A stretch of 54,893 nucleotides of DNA from positions 1 to 54,893 of the forward strand of contig CAMBGA010000004.1 in assembly GCA_945866095.1 (NCBI GenBank), read 5' to 3'. Source of the DNA: Spirosoma fluviale. Its GTDB lineage: Bacteria; Bacteroidota; Bacteroidia; Cytophagales; Spirosomataceae. The notes beneath the pieces are model-generated. The model searched no databases, was not told the DNA's origin, and worked only from the letters and a program-made list of their open reading frames with translations. Shown piece after piece: positions 1 through 9,159 of this stretch (position 1 is the first letter of the stretch; each line of letters opens with the position of its first letter). The translations under genes were made by a program, and so were the position numbers.

Positions 1-10
1 TTACAGGGAC

Positions 11-96
11 GCTTGGGTGGTGGAACTGGTAGACACGCAGGACTTAAAATCCTGTGAGCCGTAACGCTCGTGTGGGTTCGATTCCCATCCCAAGTA
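11..96 (+). tRNA. tRNA-Leu, anticodon TAA
   Basis: The sequence folds as a class II tRNA with a long variable arm. The 7-bp acceptor stem pairs 11-17 with 89-95, the T arm is 72-88 with loop TTCGATT, and the anticodon loop CTTAAAA carries TAA. The long variable arm and anticodon identify leucine. CCA is not encoded. A rho-independent terminator follows at 112-146. Confidence 0.95.
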
Positions 97-111
97 CGAT
101 TAATCGACTGG

Positions 112-146
112 AGACCTTCAAGCTTGCTTGAGGGTCTTTTTGTTTT
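112..146 (+). terminator. Rho-independent terminator of the tRNA-Leu transcript
   Basis: An 11-bp stem (112-122 with 127-137, one G-T pair) encloses a 4-base loop and is followed directly by a T-rich tract. It lies 16 bases after the tRNA. Confidence 0.85.
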
Positions 147-201
147 AAAATTTATCGGCCACAATTATCTTTTACTAAGTCGAGCTAGCAAAGTTCCAAC
201 A

Positions 202-234
202 AGCTTTACTAACTTTTGAAAAGTTAGTAAAGCT
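202..234. repeat. Perfect 15-bp inverted repeat in intergenic DNA
   Basis: The arm at 202-216 is exactly complementary to 220-234 with a 3-base loop (TGA). No T tract follows on either strand, so it is not a classic terminator. It lies between the tRNA-Leu terminator and the glycosyltransferase gene. It could be an operator, an RNA hairpin or a small dispersed repeat; its role is unknown. Apart from it, the terminator and a -7 box, nothing else is seen in 97-316. Confidence 0.7.
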
Positions 235-290
235 AAAGGTAGCCCTGACGAATGCTCGCTTAGCAAGAACGTTTTTTAATTTGCATTTAG

Positions 291-298
291 TACTTTTG
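291..298 (+). promoter_or_regulatory. Candidate Bacteroidota -7 promoter box (TACTTTTG)
   Basis: The box matches TAnnTTTG and lies 18 bases before the ATG at 317. No good -33 TTG is present at the usual 19-21 base spacing, so support is moderate. Confidence 0.35.
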
Positions 299-316
299 TA
301 ACTGATCATTTTGAAT

Positions 317-1318
317 ATGCAAAAAATAGTCCTCACCATTTGTTCCATAAACTACTTAGCGCAAGCTAAAACCCTTGGTGATTCACTAAAAAAGCACAAT
401 CCAACATACCGATATTTTATAGGTTTGGTAGACCGATTGGATCAATCGGACATTCAAAAAGAACAGTTGCCCCCTTACGAGCTCATCGAATTGCATACCA
501 TAGGCATCGAAGATTTAGATGAGCTCTGTGAAAAATACAATATCACGGAATTAAATACCGCCGTAAAGCCATTTTTCCTAGATCACATTTACAATACCTA
601 TCCTGAAGCTGAAATTGTTCATTATTTTGACCCAGATATTGTGATTTACCAGCCCTTAACTGAGATAGAAAAGGGATTGGAAAATAACAGTTTATTTTTG
701 ACGCCACACACACTAATGGCCTATCCTGACGAGAATGAGCCACAGGAAAGAGGCTTGCTCAATACAGGACTCTATAATTTAGGTTTTATAGGTACCAAAA
801 GATCCGCTACGACAGCTTCATTTTTGGCTTGGTGGAAAGATCGCTTGCAAGACCATTGCTATATTGACTTGGAAAAAGGCATGTTTGTAGACCAATTGTG
901 GGTGAACTTTGCGCCATTATATTATGAGGATGTGTATGTGAGTCGGCATTTGGGATTAAATATGGCCTATTGGAACCTGCATGAACGTGTGATTACCAAT
1001 GACAATGAGCCTTATGAAATTAACCAAAAGTATCCTTTGATTTTCTTTCATTTCTCTGGATACAGCCCTGAAAAACCTACTCAAATTTCCAAATATCAGA
1101 ACCGGTATACCTTTCAGGAAAAAGGCGATGTAGCCTCACTTTTTGATTTTTATGCCCAAGCATTAATCGCGAATGGCCATAATACGTATAAAAAGTTTCC
1201 TTGTTTTTACATCAAACCAGCGCCAATATTACCTCGCAAAAGATTCTTGCGCGTTCGAAAATACCTCAGCATGCCTTTTCGCTGGCTCGTCAATTTAATC
1301 AATACGGTACAATTATAA
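317..1318 (+). CDS. Glycosyltransferase, GT8-like (GT-A fold)
   Basis: The protein has 333 residues. It looks like a cytoplasmic nucleotide-sugar-dependent glycosyltransferase: an N-terminal beta-alpha start (IVLTICSINYLAQAKTL), then HYFDPDI at about residues 102-108, a DxD-type metal and sugar-nucleotide binding motif. A later NTGLYNLGF segment is also typical of this group. An in-frame TTG at 311 is possible, but the ATG at 317 is preferred because a -7 promoter box sits just upstream. The acceptor is unknown; cell-surface polysaccharide or lipid is likely. The 3' end overlaps the convergent OmpA-family gene by 6 bases. The family-level call is moderate; the substrate cannot be read from the sequence. 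Confidence 0.7.
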   Translation: MQKIVLTICSINYLAQAKTLGDSLKKHNPTYRYFIGLVDRLDQSDIQKEQLPPYELIELHTIGIEDLDELCEKYNITELNTAVKPFFLDHIYNTYPEAEIVHYFDPDIVIYQPLTEIEKGLENNSLFLTPHTLMAYPDENEPQERGLLNTGLYNLGFIGTKRSATTASFLAWWKDRLQDHCYIDLEKGMFVDQLWVNFAPLYYEDVYVSRHLGLNMAYWNLHERVITNDNEPYEINQKYPLIFFHFSGYSPEKPTQISKYQNRYTFQEKGDVASLFDFYAQALIANGHNTYKKFPCFYIKPAPILPRKRFLRVRKYLSMPFRWLVNLINTVQL

Positions 1319-2947
1319 AATTGAAAACTCAACCCGCCGATTGGCCTGTCGACCTTCCTCCGTTTCATTCGTAGCAATAGGTTTCAGTGAACCATATCCT
1401 TTGGCTTGAATACGATTTGAGACCACACCAGCAGCCAATAAATAATTTTTAACCGCATCTGCTCTCGCTTGGGACAACTTCTCGTTAATAGCATCCGTTC
1501 CCGTATTATCCGTATGACCCGAAATTTCAATGCGTAGATCCGCATTTTCTTTCATCACGTCAACCAAGCGTTTTAATTCAGGATCCGATTCAGGCGTTAA
1601 AGTTGCTTTGCCAAGTTCAAAAAACAAATTATTGATGGTCATTTTAGCTCCTTTGGCGATGGCAGCCATGACTAAATCCTTTTCGTCTAATTCCAAATAT
1701 CGCCCTCTTAATTTACTCAAATCCAAGTTGATTGAACTCGGCAAAAACCCGTTGGCCTTCGCCGTGATCCCATAATTTATCCCATAGGGAAGCACTAATT
1801 TATAAAGGCCGGTCGATGGGTCCGGTTTTGCCGTTCCTAATAATTGGCCCGTTTTTAAATCCTCATACGTAATTTCTGCCCCCTCAGGCACCACATTTAA
1901 CGTTTTATTTAATACCTTTCCTGAGACTAAAACAACCGCCTCAGACGTTTCACTCGACCCAATTCGTGGACTTGACTTGACTTCTTGTTGGGCCAATACT
2001 GGTGCCTCCACCTTCTTCACCTTCTTCGGTTCAGCGGGAATTTCGTGTTCCTTTTCCACCGGTATTCGAAAAATATCTTTCTTCCCCATTGAATTTTTGC
2101 TTGACAAAAAATACGCAAAATCCCCTTTGGCAGATAAACTGTAATAGGCATCATACTCCTCTGAGTTTATCGGCGCCCCCACATTGACGGGTTTGCGCCA
2201 AGAAGTCCAAGACTCATCCAAGCGTTTTGAGACATAAATATCTTGGCTTCCAGATCCTCCCGTTCGATCGGAAGAAAAATACAAGGTCTTTCCATCCGCA
2301 GCTAAAAAAGGAGTCGTTTCTGAAAATTCGGTATTGATTGTTGGTCCCAAATTCTCTGGTTTCGACCAATACCCATTCCTCAAAAAACTCACATACATGT
2401 CGTCGCGATCACTATTTTTCTTCTCGGAAAATGCTAGCAAAAGCGCCTTCCCATCCATGCTCAAATAGCCATATTCATTTTTTCCTCGGCTTAGTTTTTC
2501 ATAAGAAGGGATATTGATTTTTTCGGGGATAGACCAACCCGAAATCAATTTTTTGGCGATAGAAAAACCGCGTGTCTCATAGTTTCCTTGCACATAAGCA
2601 CCCTTCAAAAGAATGGTTTGCCCATCAGGCGATATCGATAAAATCGTATTGTATTGATCGCGATTCAATGCATCGGGCATTCTAAAAGCAGTACTCCAAA
2701 CGCCGTTCACATTTTCTGAATACCAAATGTCTTGTGATCCCTTGACTGTTTCAGATCCCTGAGAGCCATATTTATTGGAGGGATGGTTTTTTCTGCCAAA
2801 ATATAAGGTCTTGCCGTCTGGTGCCATGACGGGATTTAATTCGGAAAATTCACTGTTGACCGCCGACCCTAAATTCTCGGGTTGCTTTTGGCCAACAGCC
2901 ATTTGCGTAAATAAAATACCCATAAATAGCATTAAAAACCTCCTCAT
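1313..2947 (-). CDS. PD40 beta-propeller / OmpA-family protein
   Basis: This 544-residue protein has a cleavable signal peptide ending near AVGQ. It then has several WD40-like PD40 repeats (for example NPVMAPDGKTLYFGR, TTPFLAADGKTLYFSSDR), a carboxypeptidase-regulatory-like beta domain near 330-410, and a C-terminal OmpA peptidoglycan-binding domain (about 435-544) with GHTDNTGTD at 477. The C-terminal domain should bind peptidoglycan and tether the propeller in the periplasm. In Bacteroidota such proteins occur as envelope organisers and as gliding or type IX secretion-associated proteins. It is the last gene of the leftward operon and its ATG shares one base with the stop of the LOG-family gene. 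Confidence 0.85.
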   Translation of the reverse strand: MRRFLMLFMGILFTQMAVGQKQPENLGSAVNSEFSELNPVMAPDGKTLYFGRKNHPSNKYGSQGSETVKGSQDIWYSENVNGVWSTAFRMPDALNRDQYNTILSISPDGQTILLKGAYVQGNYETRGFSIAKKLISGWSIPEKINIPSYEKLSRGKNEYGYLSMDGKALLLAFSEKKNSDRDDMYVSFLRNGYWSKPENLGPTINTEFSETTPFLAADGKTLYFSSDRTGGSGSQDIYVSKRLDESWTSWRKPVNVGAPINSEEYDAYYSLSAKGDFAYFLSSKNSMGKKDIFRIPVEKEHEIPAEPKKVKKVEAPVLAQQEVKSSPRIGSSETSEAVVLVSGKVLNKTLNVVPEGAEITYEDLKTGQLLGTAKPDPSTGLYKLVLPYGINYGITAKANGFLPSSINLDLSKLRGRYLELDEKDLVMAAIAKGAKMTINNLFFELGKATLTPESDPELKRLVDVMKENADLRIEISGHTDNTGTDAINEKLSQARADAVKNYLLAAGVVSNRIQAKGYGSLKPIATNETEEGRQANRRVEFSIL

Positions 2948-3540
2948 TAAACTTCTTTTTTACCGCGATAAATCCATTTTTTTTCCATTTTTTCGGGTTC
3001 ATAATTCATCAGATAAGTGACCAATTCTACTGGGTTAGTCTCTATATGAAGCGCCGATAAATTGCGTTCCTTCAAAAATCCTTCTTGGACCATATGGTCG
3101 ATATGCTTGATCAAATGATCGTAATAATGAGCTGTATTTAAAATGGTCACAGGCATTTGATGCAAATCCAATTGCTTCCATGTCAACATCTCAAAAAGCT
3201 CATCCAGCGTCCCAAATCCACCCGGCAGCGCAATAACGGCATCCGCCATTTCAGCCATCATCTCCTTGCGCTCATGCATCGACTGCGTCACATGGCAAGT
3301 CTGAATCCCCAAATGTTTCACTTCCCAAGGTTCCATAAATGAAGGAATTACTCCGATTAATTCACCACCAATGCGTAAATATTCATCCGCCAACACGCCC
3401 ATTAAGCCCACACTTCCAGCGCCGAAAATAATCTTACAATCATGTTCTTTTAGGGAACGAACAAGCTTAATCGCCTCTTGTTCGTAAACGACATTATGCC
3501 CCTTCGACGAACCACAATAAATCAAAATATTTTTAGACAT
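2947..3540 (-). CDS. LOG-family (TIGR00730) Rossmann-fold protein
   Basis: The 197-residue protein carries the LOG signature: RKEMM at 91-95 and PGGFGTLDE at 106-114, plus an N-terminal ILIYCGSSKG phosphate-binding segment. Characterised members are cytokinin riboside 5'-monophosphate phosphoribohydrolases, which release the free base from AMP-type nucleotides; in bacteria the role is usually nucleotide salvage or clean-up. Length and motifs are complete. It is third in a four-gene leftward operon, overlapping the upstream oxidoreductase gene by 8 bases and the downstream OmpA-family gene by 1. The function beyond the family is not shown by context. Confidence 0.88.
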   Translation of the reverse strand: MSKNILIYCGSSKGHNVVYEQEAIKLVRSLKEHDCKIIFGAGSVGLMGVLADEYLRIGGELIGVIPSFMEPWEVKHLGIQTCHVTQSMHERKEMMAEMADAVIALPGGFGTLDELFEMLTWKQLDLHQMPVTILNTAHYYDHLIKHIDHMVQEGFLKERNLSALHIETNPVELVTYLMNYEPEKMEKKWIYRGKKEV

Positions 3541-4426
3541 AGGTCAATTTTTTTATAGCCTCCGCGAAGCTCGTAAACTTAAACGTAAATGATAACTCTT
3601 TTTGTATTTTTTGACTCGAAACAAAATTCCCTCCCGTCACCAAGCCTGCCAATTCTCCTAAAATAATTTTTAAAAACCAAGTGGGTATCGCCGGAAAAAT
3701 CAAGGGTCTTTTTAATTTTTTTGCAATTATTTTAATCATATCTCCATGTCTAATGGGCTCTGGTGCCACCGCATTGTACACGCCAGAAGCAGAAGAATTA
3801 ATCAAAGATTGATGAAAAATTTCCACCAAATCATCAATATGAATCCAAGATTGCCACTGCTTGCCCGTTCCTAAAATAGCTCCTATAAACCAATAAACGG
3901 GTCGAGCCAATACTCGGAAAATTCCGCCTTGGCCAGACATGACAAGGCCGGTTCTCAACTTCACCACTCGGATTCCTTGGTCTGTAAAAGGATCCACACT
4001 TTTCTCCCATTCTTGAGTACATTCGGCGACAAAATCCTTCCCTGGATTCGATACTTCAGTGCAATTTGTTTCCCCCGTATCCGAACCATAATACCCAATT
4101 CCTGAAGCGGAAACCACCGTTTTTACTTGATGGTTGTTGTTCACTAATGTGTCAACTAACAATCGTGCACTTTCAACTCTTGAGTCCACAATTTCTTTTT
4201 TACGCGCGACGGACCAACGTTTTTCCGCAATTCCAGCGCCAGCTAAATGTACAATGGCATCTATATTTTGCAAGGCCAAAGGATCCATATAATGTTCCTT
4301 TACATTCCATGTAAAATCACCTCCCGATCGAGATAAAATAGCCACGGTGTGACCTTCGGAGGCCAACTTTTCAGTCAATGCCCTTCCGATTAAACCCGTC
4401 CCACCCGTGATTAAAATATGCATCAA
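3533..4426 (-). CDS. TIGR01777-family epimerase/oxidoreductase (YfcH/SulA-like)
   Basis: The 297-residue protein is a short-chain dehydrogenase-type Rossmann protein beginning ILITGGTGLIGRAL, which binds NAD(P). The SASGIGYYGS segment near 108-117 and the C-terminal GPEPIR-like/AxPxWxL region (here APEPIRHGDM and FPAIPTWFLK) are typical of the TIGR01777 family (E. coli YfcH). Its substrate is unknown in any organism that I can name with certainty. It overlaps the upstream glycosidase gene by 4 bases (ATGA), implying translational coupling. Confidence 0.88.
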   Translation of the reverse strand: MMHILITGGTGLIGRALTEKLASEGHTVAILSRSGGDFTWNVKEHYMDPLALQNIDAIVHLAGAGIAEKRWSVARKKEIVDSRVESARLLVDTLVNNNHQVKTVVSASGIGYYGSDTGETNCTEVSNPGKDFVAECTQEWEKSVDPFTDQGIRVVKLRTGLVMSGQGGIFRVLARPVYWFIGAILGTGKQWQSWIHIDDLVEIFHQSLINSSASGVYNAVAPEPIRHGDMIKIIAKKLKRPLIFPAIPTWFLKIILGELAGLVTGGNFVSSQKIQKELSFTFKFTSFAEAIKKLTYV

Positions 4427-7400
4427 TTACCTTTTTTAATCGCTTTGTAAATGACCTCATTAATTCCGGTGCGAATATTAGCATCTGAAATCTTGCTATT
4501 ATTCCGAGTAGGATACACGCGATTAGAGAGAAATACATAGACTAAATCATGCTCCGGATCGATCCAAGTATAAGTTCCTGTAAAACCAGAATGACCAAAA
4601 CTGGATGTGCTCGCAGATGCGGCCGCCGAAATTCCAGGTTTTTTCCGATCGACCTTATCAAAACCAACTCCACGCCTTGAATTTTCTTCCATTGAAAAAG
4701 GATAATTCGTCCATTGCTTTACGGTCGATTCTTGAATATATTGTTGGCCCCCGAAGAAACCCTTTTGCAAATACATTTGCATCAATTTCGCTAAATCATT
4801 GGCATTACCAAACAAGCCCGCATGTCCAGAAATCCCATCCAAAAGTGCCGCACCCTCATCATGAACTTTCCCGCGAATCAACGTTTTTCTAAATAAGGAA
4901 TCGTACTCAGTAGGAACTATTCTAGCCAAGGGAAAATATTTTTCCGCTTGATAGACTAAGGTTGACGCTCCCAAAGGCCTATAAAAAGTATTTCCCAAGT
5001 ATTCAGTCCACGAATTCCCTGTAATTTTTGGGGCCATTTGTGGCAATAAATAATAAGACAAATCCGAATACACATATTCTTTTTTCTCCCGCAAAGGTGA
5101 GCTTTTTATGGCCTCGAAAATTTGATTGGAAATCGATCTATGCGCCCATAAATTAGGAGCTACCTGAACTGGGTACTCGTCCGATTGTGCATAAGAAAGC
5201 GTGAATGGCTTCCAACGGGTCACCTCTGTTTTTATGTCCACACAGGTGGCCCATAAATCTTTCTTTTGGCGAATAATTTTCTTAACTCGTTCTTCGCCCG
5301 CAGACTTGGTAAAATACTTTTCGACAAAAGAGTATTTCAACTCGTCTTTGGCATACATTTCGTTGAACTTCTTGCTGTGCACAATCATGTCGGTGCTGTC
5401 AATATAATCTTGCCAAAAAGGAATCCAGGCCTTTAATTTTGCTTGATGTGTCAAGATATCCTCATACTTCAAATCCTTTTTATTGCTGTTCGCCAGTGCC
5501 GGAATGAATTCACCCATGGTATTCTGAACCGAAAATTTTCCTTGATCTTGCCAATGCATCAAAGCCGGTACTGAGGTAGAAATCTTGGTAATCGACGCCA
5601 AATCAAAAATATCTGATTTTTTTAGTGGCTCATTAGTTTCATAAATTTGACTTCCATACGCTTTATGATAGATGACTTTTCCTTCCTTGGCTATCAGCAC
5701 CACTGCTCCGGGAGTCCCTTTAATTTGAATGGCTAAATTGGCCAACGAGTCAACTTGTTGAGCTAAATAGCTTCCTTGTATTCCAACTGCTTCGGGCAAT
5801 ACATTATATTGCAATCTGGCCAAAGTAGGAGTCACAAGTCCTAAGCCAAAAGGATAATCTTTCGAGGCGCTTACCGGCATTTTTCCCTCCGCGGCAATGC
5901 CACCAAAAATCACCTCCGCCGCAGCTTCTTGTTGGGCTATCCCATCCTGATAAGTCATTATCAACGCTGAAGCACGATTTATATTTTCAAATTGGGTCAA
6001 TGTAAATGGATTGGCAAAATGCGTGACAATGGATTTTGATGTAGAAAAGCGCTTAACCAAAGCTTGAATAGATGCTTTGATGGCATAATTATTAACAGGC
6101 CGATAGGAGATTCCATGAATGCCCACAAGCACCGTATTATATTTTTCCAATTCCTTTTCTACCCTTAAAATAGTCGAATCAGCACTTAATTCATCTAAAT
6201 AAAAATGAGGCATTTCAACGTAATTTTCGGCCATTTTTTGAAATTCCGTGGGGAAAACAGCACCATAATTAGCCTTGCCGATGGCCAAAGTCGCAATCTT
6301 TAATGTATCCAAGCGCCTTAGCGGAAGAATGCTTTCACTGTTCTTTAAAATAGTAATTGATTTTTCTGCTAATTGCCTCTTCAAAACCTCTGATTGGATC
6401 GGATTTAAATCTTTGATCAAGTCGTTCATTTGTATCGCTTGATAGCGGTCTAATCCTGCCCATGCTTTGGCATTTAATATACGCTTGACTCTTTTGTCAA
6501 GGTCTTCAATTGAGATTTCATTTTTCTCTAATGCCGATTTGATTGCATTAAATGCAGCGGGAACATCCACAAACGTTTCTAAAATATCATTGCCGGCCAA
6601 GAGTGCTTTTACATTAGCCGTTCCTTCGGGAAACATTTTAGTGGCGCCCTTCATGTCCATCGCATCTGTAAAAACCAATCCGTCAAATTTCATTTCATCT
6701 CGCAAAAGTCCCGTGACAATCGGCTTAGACATGGTACTCGCTAAAGACGCCGTCGAGTCGAGCGAGGGAATGCTCAAATGCCCCACCATAATTCCTTGAA
6801 GGCCCTTTGAAATCAATTCTTTATAAGGAAAAAGCTCCAAGCTATCCAAGCGATTTCGCGTATGCTGAAGCACAGGGATGTCGTAATGCGAATCCACGCC
6901 TGTGTCTCCATGTCCTGGAAAGTGTTTCGCCGAGGTGATGATTCCCCCCTTTTGTAATCCACGCATGTAGGCTAACGCCTTTTGGGTAACTAAATCACGA
7001 TTTTCGCCAAATGATCTGAAGTTGATCACAGGATTTGCCGGATTATTATTGACATCCACCACAGGTGCATAATTGATATGCACGCCTATCCTTTTACATT
7101 GTTGGGCTATTTGGAACCCCATCTTCTCGATGAGCGCATCATTCCCCTGCATCGCGCCTAGGGTCATTTGATAAGGAAACCGAACCGTGGAATCTAATCG
7201 CATATTCAGGCCCCACTCTAGGTCCATGCCAATAAAAAGAGGAACTTTTGATCGCTTTTGAAGCTCATTGACCAATCGGGCCTGAACCGTAGGGTATCCT
7301 GCAAATAGCACAAATCCTCCCACGTGATAATCCCTAATGATCGAAAACAAACGAGTCGTATCGTACACTGGATTTGAATTTCCGCGTGGCATTAATACTT

Positions 7401-7536
7401 GGCCTATTTTTTGATCGATGCTCAAGGTAGCAAAAACGGAATCTACCCATTTTTGTTGGGCATGAGGAAATAAATTAGTCTGGCCTTTTGCTGAAATACT
7501 TAAAAATAAAATACTGAATATGAGAATACGTTTCAT
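4423..7536 (-). CDS. GH3 beta-N-acetylhexosaminidase fused to a class C beta-lactamase-like serine hydrolase
   Basis: This 1037-residue exported protein has a signal peptide (cleavage near AKGQ). Residues about 25-370 form a GH3 TIM barrel of the NagZ type: KHFPGHGDT at 204-212 and the probable nucleophile D291 in TDAMDMKG. A GH3 C-terminal alpha/beta domain follows. Residues about 590-1035 form a penicillin-binding/beta-lactamase fold with SxxK (S648-K651), YSD (823-825, the YxN equivalent) and HSG (982-984, the KTG equivalent). Both halves keep their catalytic motifs. The natural role is probably peptidoglycan remodelling in the periplasm: glycan cleavage plus peptide or ester hydrolysis. 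It is the first gene of the leftward operon and is divergent from tpiA. Confidence 0.9.
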   Translation of the reverse strand: MKRILIFSILFLSISAKGQTNLFPHAQQKWVDSVFATLSIDQKIGQVLMPRGNSNPVYDTTRLFSIIRDYHVGGFVLFAGYPTVQARLVNELQKRSKVPLFIGMDLEWGLNMRLDSTVRFPYQMTLGAMQGNDALIEKMGFQIAQQCKRIGVHINYAPVVDVNNNPANPVINFRSFGENRDLVTQKALAYMRGLQKGGIITSAKHFPGHGDTGVDSHYDIPVLQHTRNRLDSLELFPYKELISKGLQGIMVGHLSIPSLDSTASLASTMSKPIVTGLLRDEMKFDGLVFTDAMDMKGATKMFPEGTANVKALLAGNDILETFVDVPAAFNAIKSALEKNEISIEDLDKRVKRILNAKAWAGLDRYQAIQMNDLIKDLNPIQSEVLKRQLAEKSITILKNSESILPLRRLDTLKIATLAIGKANYGAVFPTEFQKMAENYVEMPHFYLDELSADSTILRVEKELEKYNTVLVGIHGISYRPVNNYAIKASIQALVKRFSTSKSIVTHFANPFTLTQFENINRASALIMTYQDGIAQQEAAAEVIFGGIAAEGKMPVSASKDYPFGLGLVTPTLARLQYNVLPEAVGIQGSYLAQQVDSLANLAIQIKGTPGAVVLIAKEGKVIYHKAYGSQIYETNEPLKKSDIFDLASITKISTSVPALMHWQDQGKFSVQNTMGEFIPALANSNKKDLKYEDILTHQAKLKAWIPFWQDYIDSTDMIVHSKKFNEMYAKDELKYSFVEKYFTKSAGEERVKKIIRQKKDLWATCVDIKTEVTRWKPFTLSYAQSDEYPVQVAPNLWAHRSISNQIFEAIKSSPLREKKEYVYSDLSYYLLPQMAPKITGNSWTEYLGNTFYRPLGASTLVYQAEKYFPLARIVPTEYDSLFRKTLIRGKVHDEGAALLDGISGHAGLFGNANDLAKLMQMYLQKGFFGGQQYIQESTVKQWTNYPFSMEENSRRGVGFDKVDRKKPGISAAASASTSSFGHSGFTGTYTWIDPEHDLVYVFLSNRVYPTRNNSKISDANIRTGINEVIYKAIKKGN

Positions 7537-7633
7537 GTAAAAAATATCAAATTTTGTTTGGGCAAAATAATGTGTGAAAATACGGGAAATGCCTGAATCT
7601 TTGAGGATTTACGATTGATTTTTTCAATGTAAT

Positions 7634-7664
7634 TTTCAATCCCGAAAAAGGAATCGTAATTTTG
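7634..7664 (+). promoter_or_regulatory. tpiA promoter (TTTC-N19-TAATTTTG)
   Basis: TAATTTTG at 7657-7664 matches the Bacteroidota -7 box TAnnTTTG, with a TTTC -33-like element 19 bases upstream. The expected transcript start is about 15 bases before the tpiA ATG. Confidence 0.55.
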
Positions 7665-7686
7665 CGAACAATTAAAAAATGAAAAC

Positions 7687-8448
7687 ATGAGAAAAAAGAT
7701 CGTAGCAGGAAACTGGAAGATGAATAAAACCGCTGCAGAAGCAATCGCTTTGGCGAATGAGGTGGCCCAATTAGTTAAAGCGGAGGTCGCTGCAGACGTT
7801 CAGGTCATTATGGCCCCTCCCTCTTTATTTATTTCTGAAGTAAATAAAGCGGTTTCGGGCATATCTAATTTAGCCGTTTCCGCTCAAAATTGCCACGAAA
7901 AATCATCCGGTGCTTATACGGGAGAAATTTCTGCTAACATGTTAGCTTCTTCAGGCATTTCTTATGTTATTTTAGGGCACTCAGAGCGCCGACAATATTT
8001 TGCGGAATCAAATACCCAACTAGCCGCCAAAGTAGACGCAGCCTTAGCCGCTGGCTTAACTCCTATTTTTTGCTGTGGTGAAAGTTTAGACCTTCGTGAA
8101 GGGGGAGAATTTTTAGCCTATGTAGCCCAACAATTAACCGAAAGTTTATTCCATTTATCGGCTGAAGATTTTGCTAAAGTAGTGATTGCCTACGAACCCA
8201 TTTGGGCAATAGGTACAGGCCTAACAGCTTCTTCAGACCAAGCACAAGAAATGCATGCGTATTTACGTGGACATTTGGCCACAAAATATGGCCAAAATGC
8301 TGCTGACGATTGCTCTATTTTATATGGTGGAAGTTGCAATGCAAAAAACGCTCAAGAATTATTCGCCTGTGCGGATGTGGACGGAGGATTGATCGGTGGT
8401 GCTTCTTTAGTTGCGGCGGACTTTATTACCATAGCCACTTCGTTTTAA
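7687..8448 (+). CDS. tpiA: Triosephosphate isomerase
   Basis: This 253-residue cytoplasmic TIM-barrel enzyme interconverts dihydroxyacetone phosphate and glyceraldehyde 3-phosphate in glycolysis and gluconeogenesis. The substrate-binding Lys is K11 (AGNWKMN), the electrophile is H98 (LGHSERR) and the catalytic base is E170 in AYEPIWAIGTG (loop 6). The phosphate-binding YGGSCNAKN is present; Cys instead of the usual Val after GGS is a mild variant. Length matches the family. It is monocistronic, with a good promoter upstream and a strong hairpin terminator after the stop. Confidence 0.98.
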   Translation: MRKKIVAGNWKMNKTAAEAIALANEVAQLVKAEVAADVQVIMAPPSLFISEVNKAVSGISNLAVSAQNCHEKSSGAYTGEISANMLASSGISYVILGHSERRQYFAESNTQLAAKVDAALAAGLTPIFCCGESLDLREGGEFLAYVAQQLTESLFHLSAEDFAKVVIAYEPIWAIGTGLTASSDQAQEMHAYLRGHLATKYGQNAADDCSILYGGSCNAKNAQELFACADVDGGLIGGASLVAADFITIATSF

Positions 8449-8462
8449 TCTAAGAAATAAAA

Positions 8463-8499
8463 AAAACAGCTATAAAAACGAAATTTTTATGGCTGTTTT
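8463..8499. terminator. Bidirectional terminator between tpiA and nfu
   Basis: A 16-17 bp stem (8463-8478 with 8484-8499) encloses a 5-base loop. A tracts on the left and T tracts on the right allow it to end both convergent transcripts. Confidence 0.8.
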
Positions 8500-8515
8500 C
8501 TATTTTGGGGAGGTC

Positions 8516-9109
8516 TTAAGCTCCCTCTGCCACCACTTCCTTTACCTCAGGAATCATTCGCGTCATTAATGTTTCAATACCGGCTTTCAGGGTCATTTGG
8601 GACGAAGGACAACCAGAGCAAGATCCCTGTAACAAGACTTTTACCTGGCCTGTTTCCTCATCAAAAGAGTGAAATGAAATCGCTCCCCCATCAGATTCCA
8701 CCGCTGGTCGCACATATTGTTCTAATACGCTTTTTATTTTTCCAATAATCTCCGTATCCGAGTCATCAGAAGTACCATCGGCGGCAGATTCAGGCAATGA
8801 AAATACCGGCTTTTTCTCTTCAAAATACTTTTTCAAGTACTGCTTAATGCCAAATAATTCATCTTCCCACAAAGTCGCCTCCCCTTTGGTGACCGTAATA
8901 AAATTGCTCGTAATAAAAACCCGACGAACAAATTCAAATCCAAAAAGAGCTACGGCCAAAGGAGATGATTTCTCTTTGGTCAAGCCATCAGCTGGTTGTG
9001 AATAATCAAACGAAAGTCCTTCTGGCAATAATTCCACATTGAACACAAATTTCATGGAATGTGGATTGGGGGTAGACTCAGTATAAATATGTATTTGTGG
9101 CGTTTCCAT
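8516..9109 (-). CDS. NifU/Nfu-family Fe-S scaffold protein
   Basis: The 197-residue protein has an N-terminal Nfu_N domain (about 5-95, starting with IYTESTPNPHSMKF) and a C-terminal NifU-like domain (about 118-195) with CSGCPSS, whose cysteines C164 and C167 bridge a 4Fe-4S cluster between subunits. It delivers Fe-S clusters to apo-enzymes. The two-domain layout matches bacterial and mitochondrial Nfu. It is monocistronic, with a -7 box (TACCTTTG on the minus strand at 9131-9138) and a shared terminator downstream. Confidence 0.93.
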   Translation of the reverse strand: METPQIHIYTESTPNPHSMKFVFNVELLPEGLSFDYSQPADGLTKEKSSPLAVALFGFEFVRRVFITSNFITVTKGEATLWEDELFGIKQYLKKYFEEKKPVFSLPESAADGTSDDSDTEIIGKIKSVLEQYVRPAVESDGGAISFHSFDEETGQVKVLLQGSCSGCPSSQMTLKAGIETLMTRMIPEVKEVVAEGA

Positions 9110-9130
9110 AATTTATTTTTAAAATTAATA

Positions 9131-9138
9131 ACAAAGGT
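9131..9138 (-). promoter_or_regulatory. -7 promoter box for nfu (TACCTTTG)
   Basis: It is an exact match to TAnnTTTG on the minus strand, 22 bases before the ATG, with a T-rich -33 region about 19 bases upstream. Confidence 0.5.
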
Positions 9139-9159
9139 AACTCCAATATTGTTGCCGTA

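Noticed and set aside
8463-8499. Long stem between tpiA and nfu as a possible small RNA
   Set aside because: Its position between convergent genes with A and T tracts is fully explained by a bidirectional terminator.
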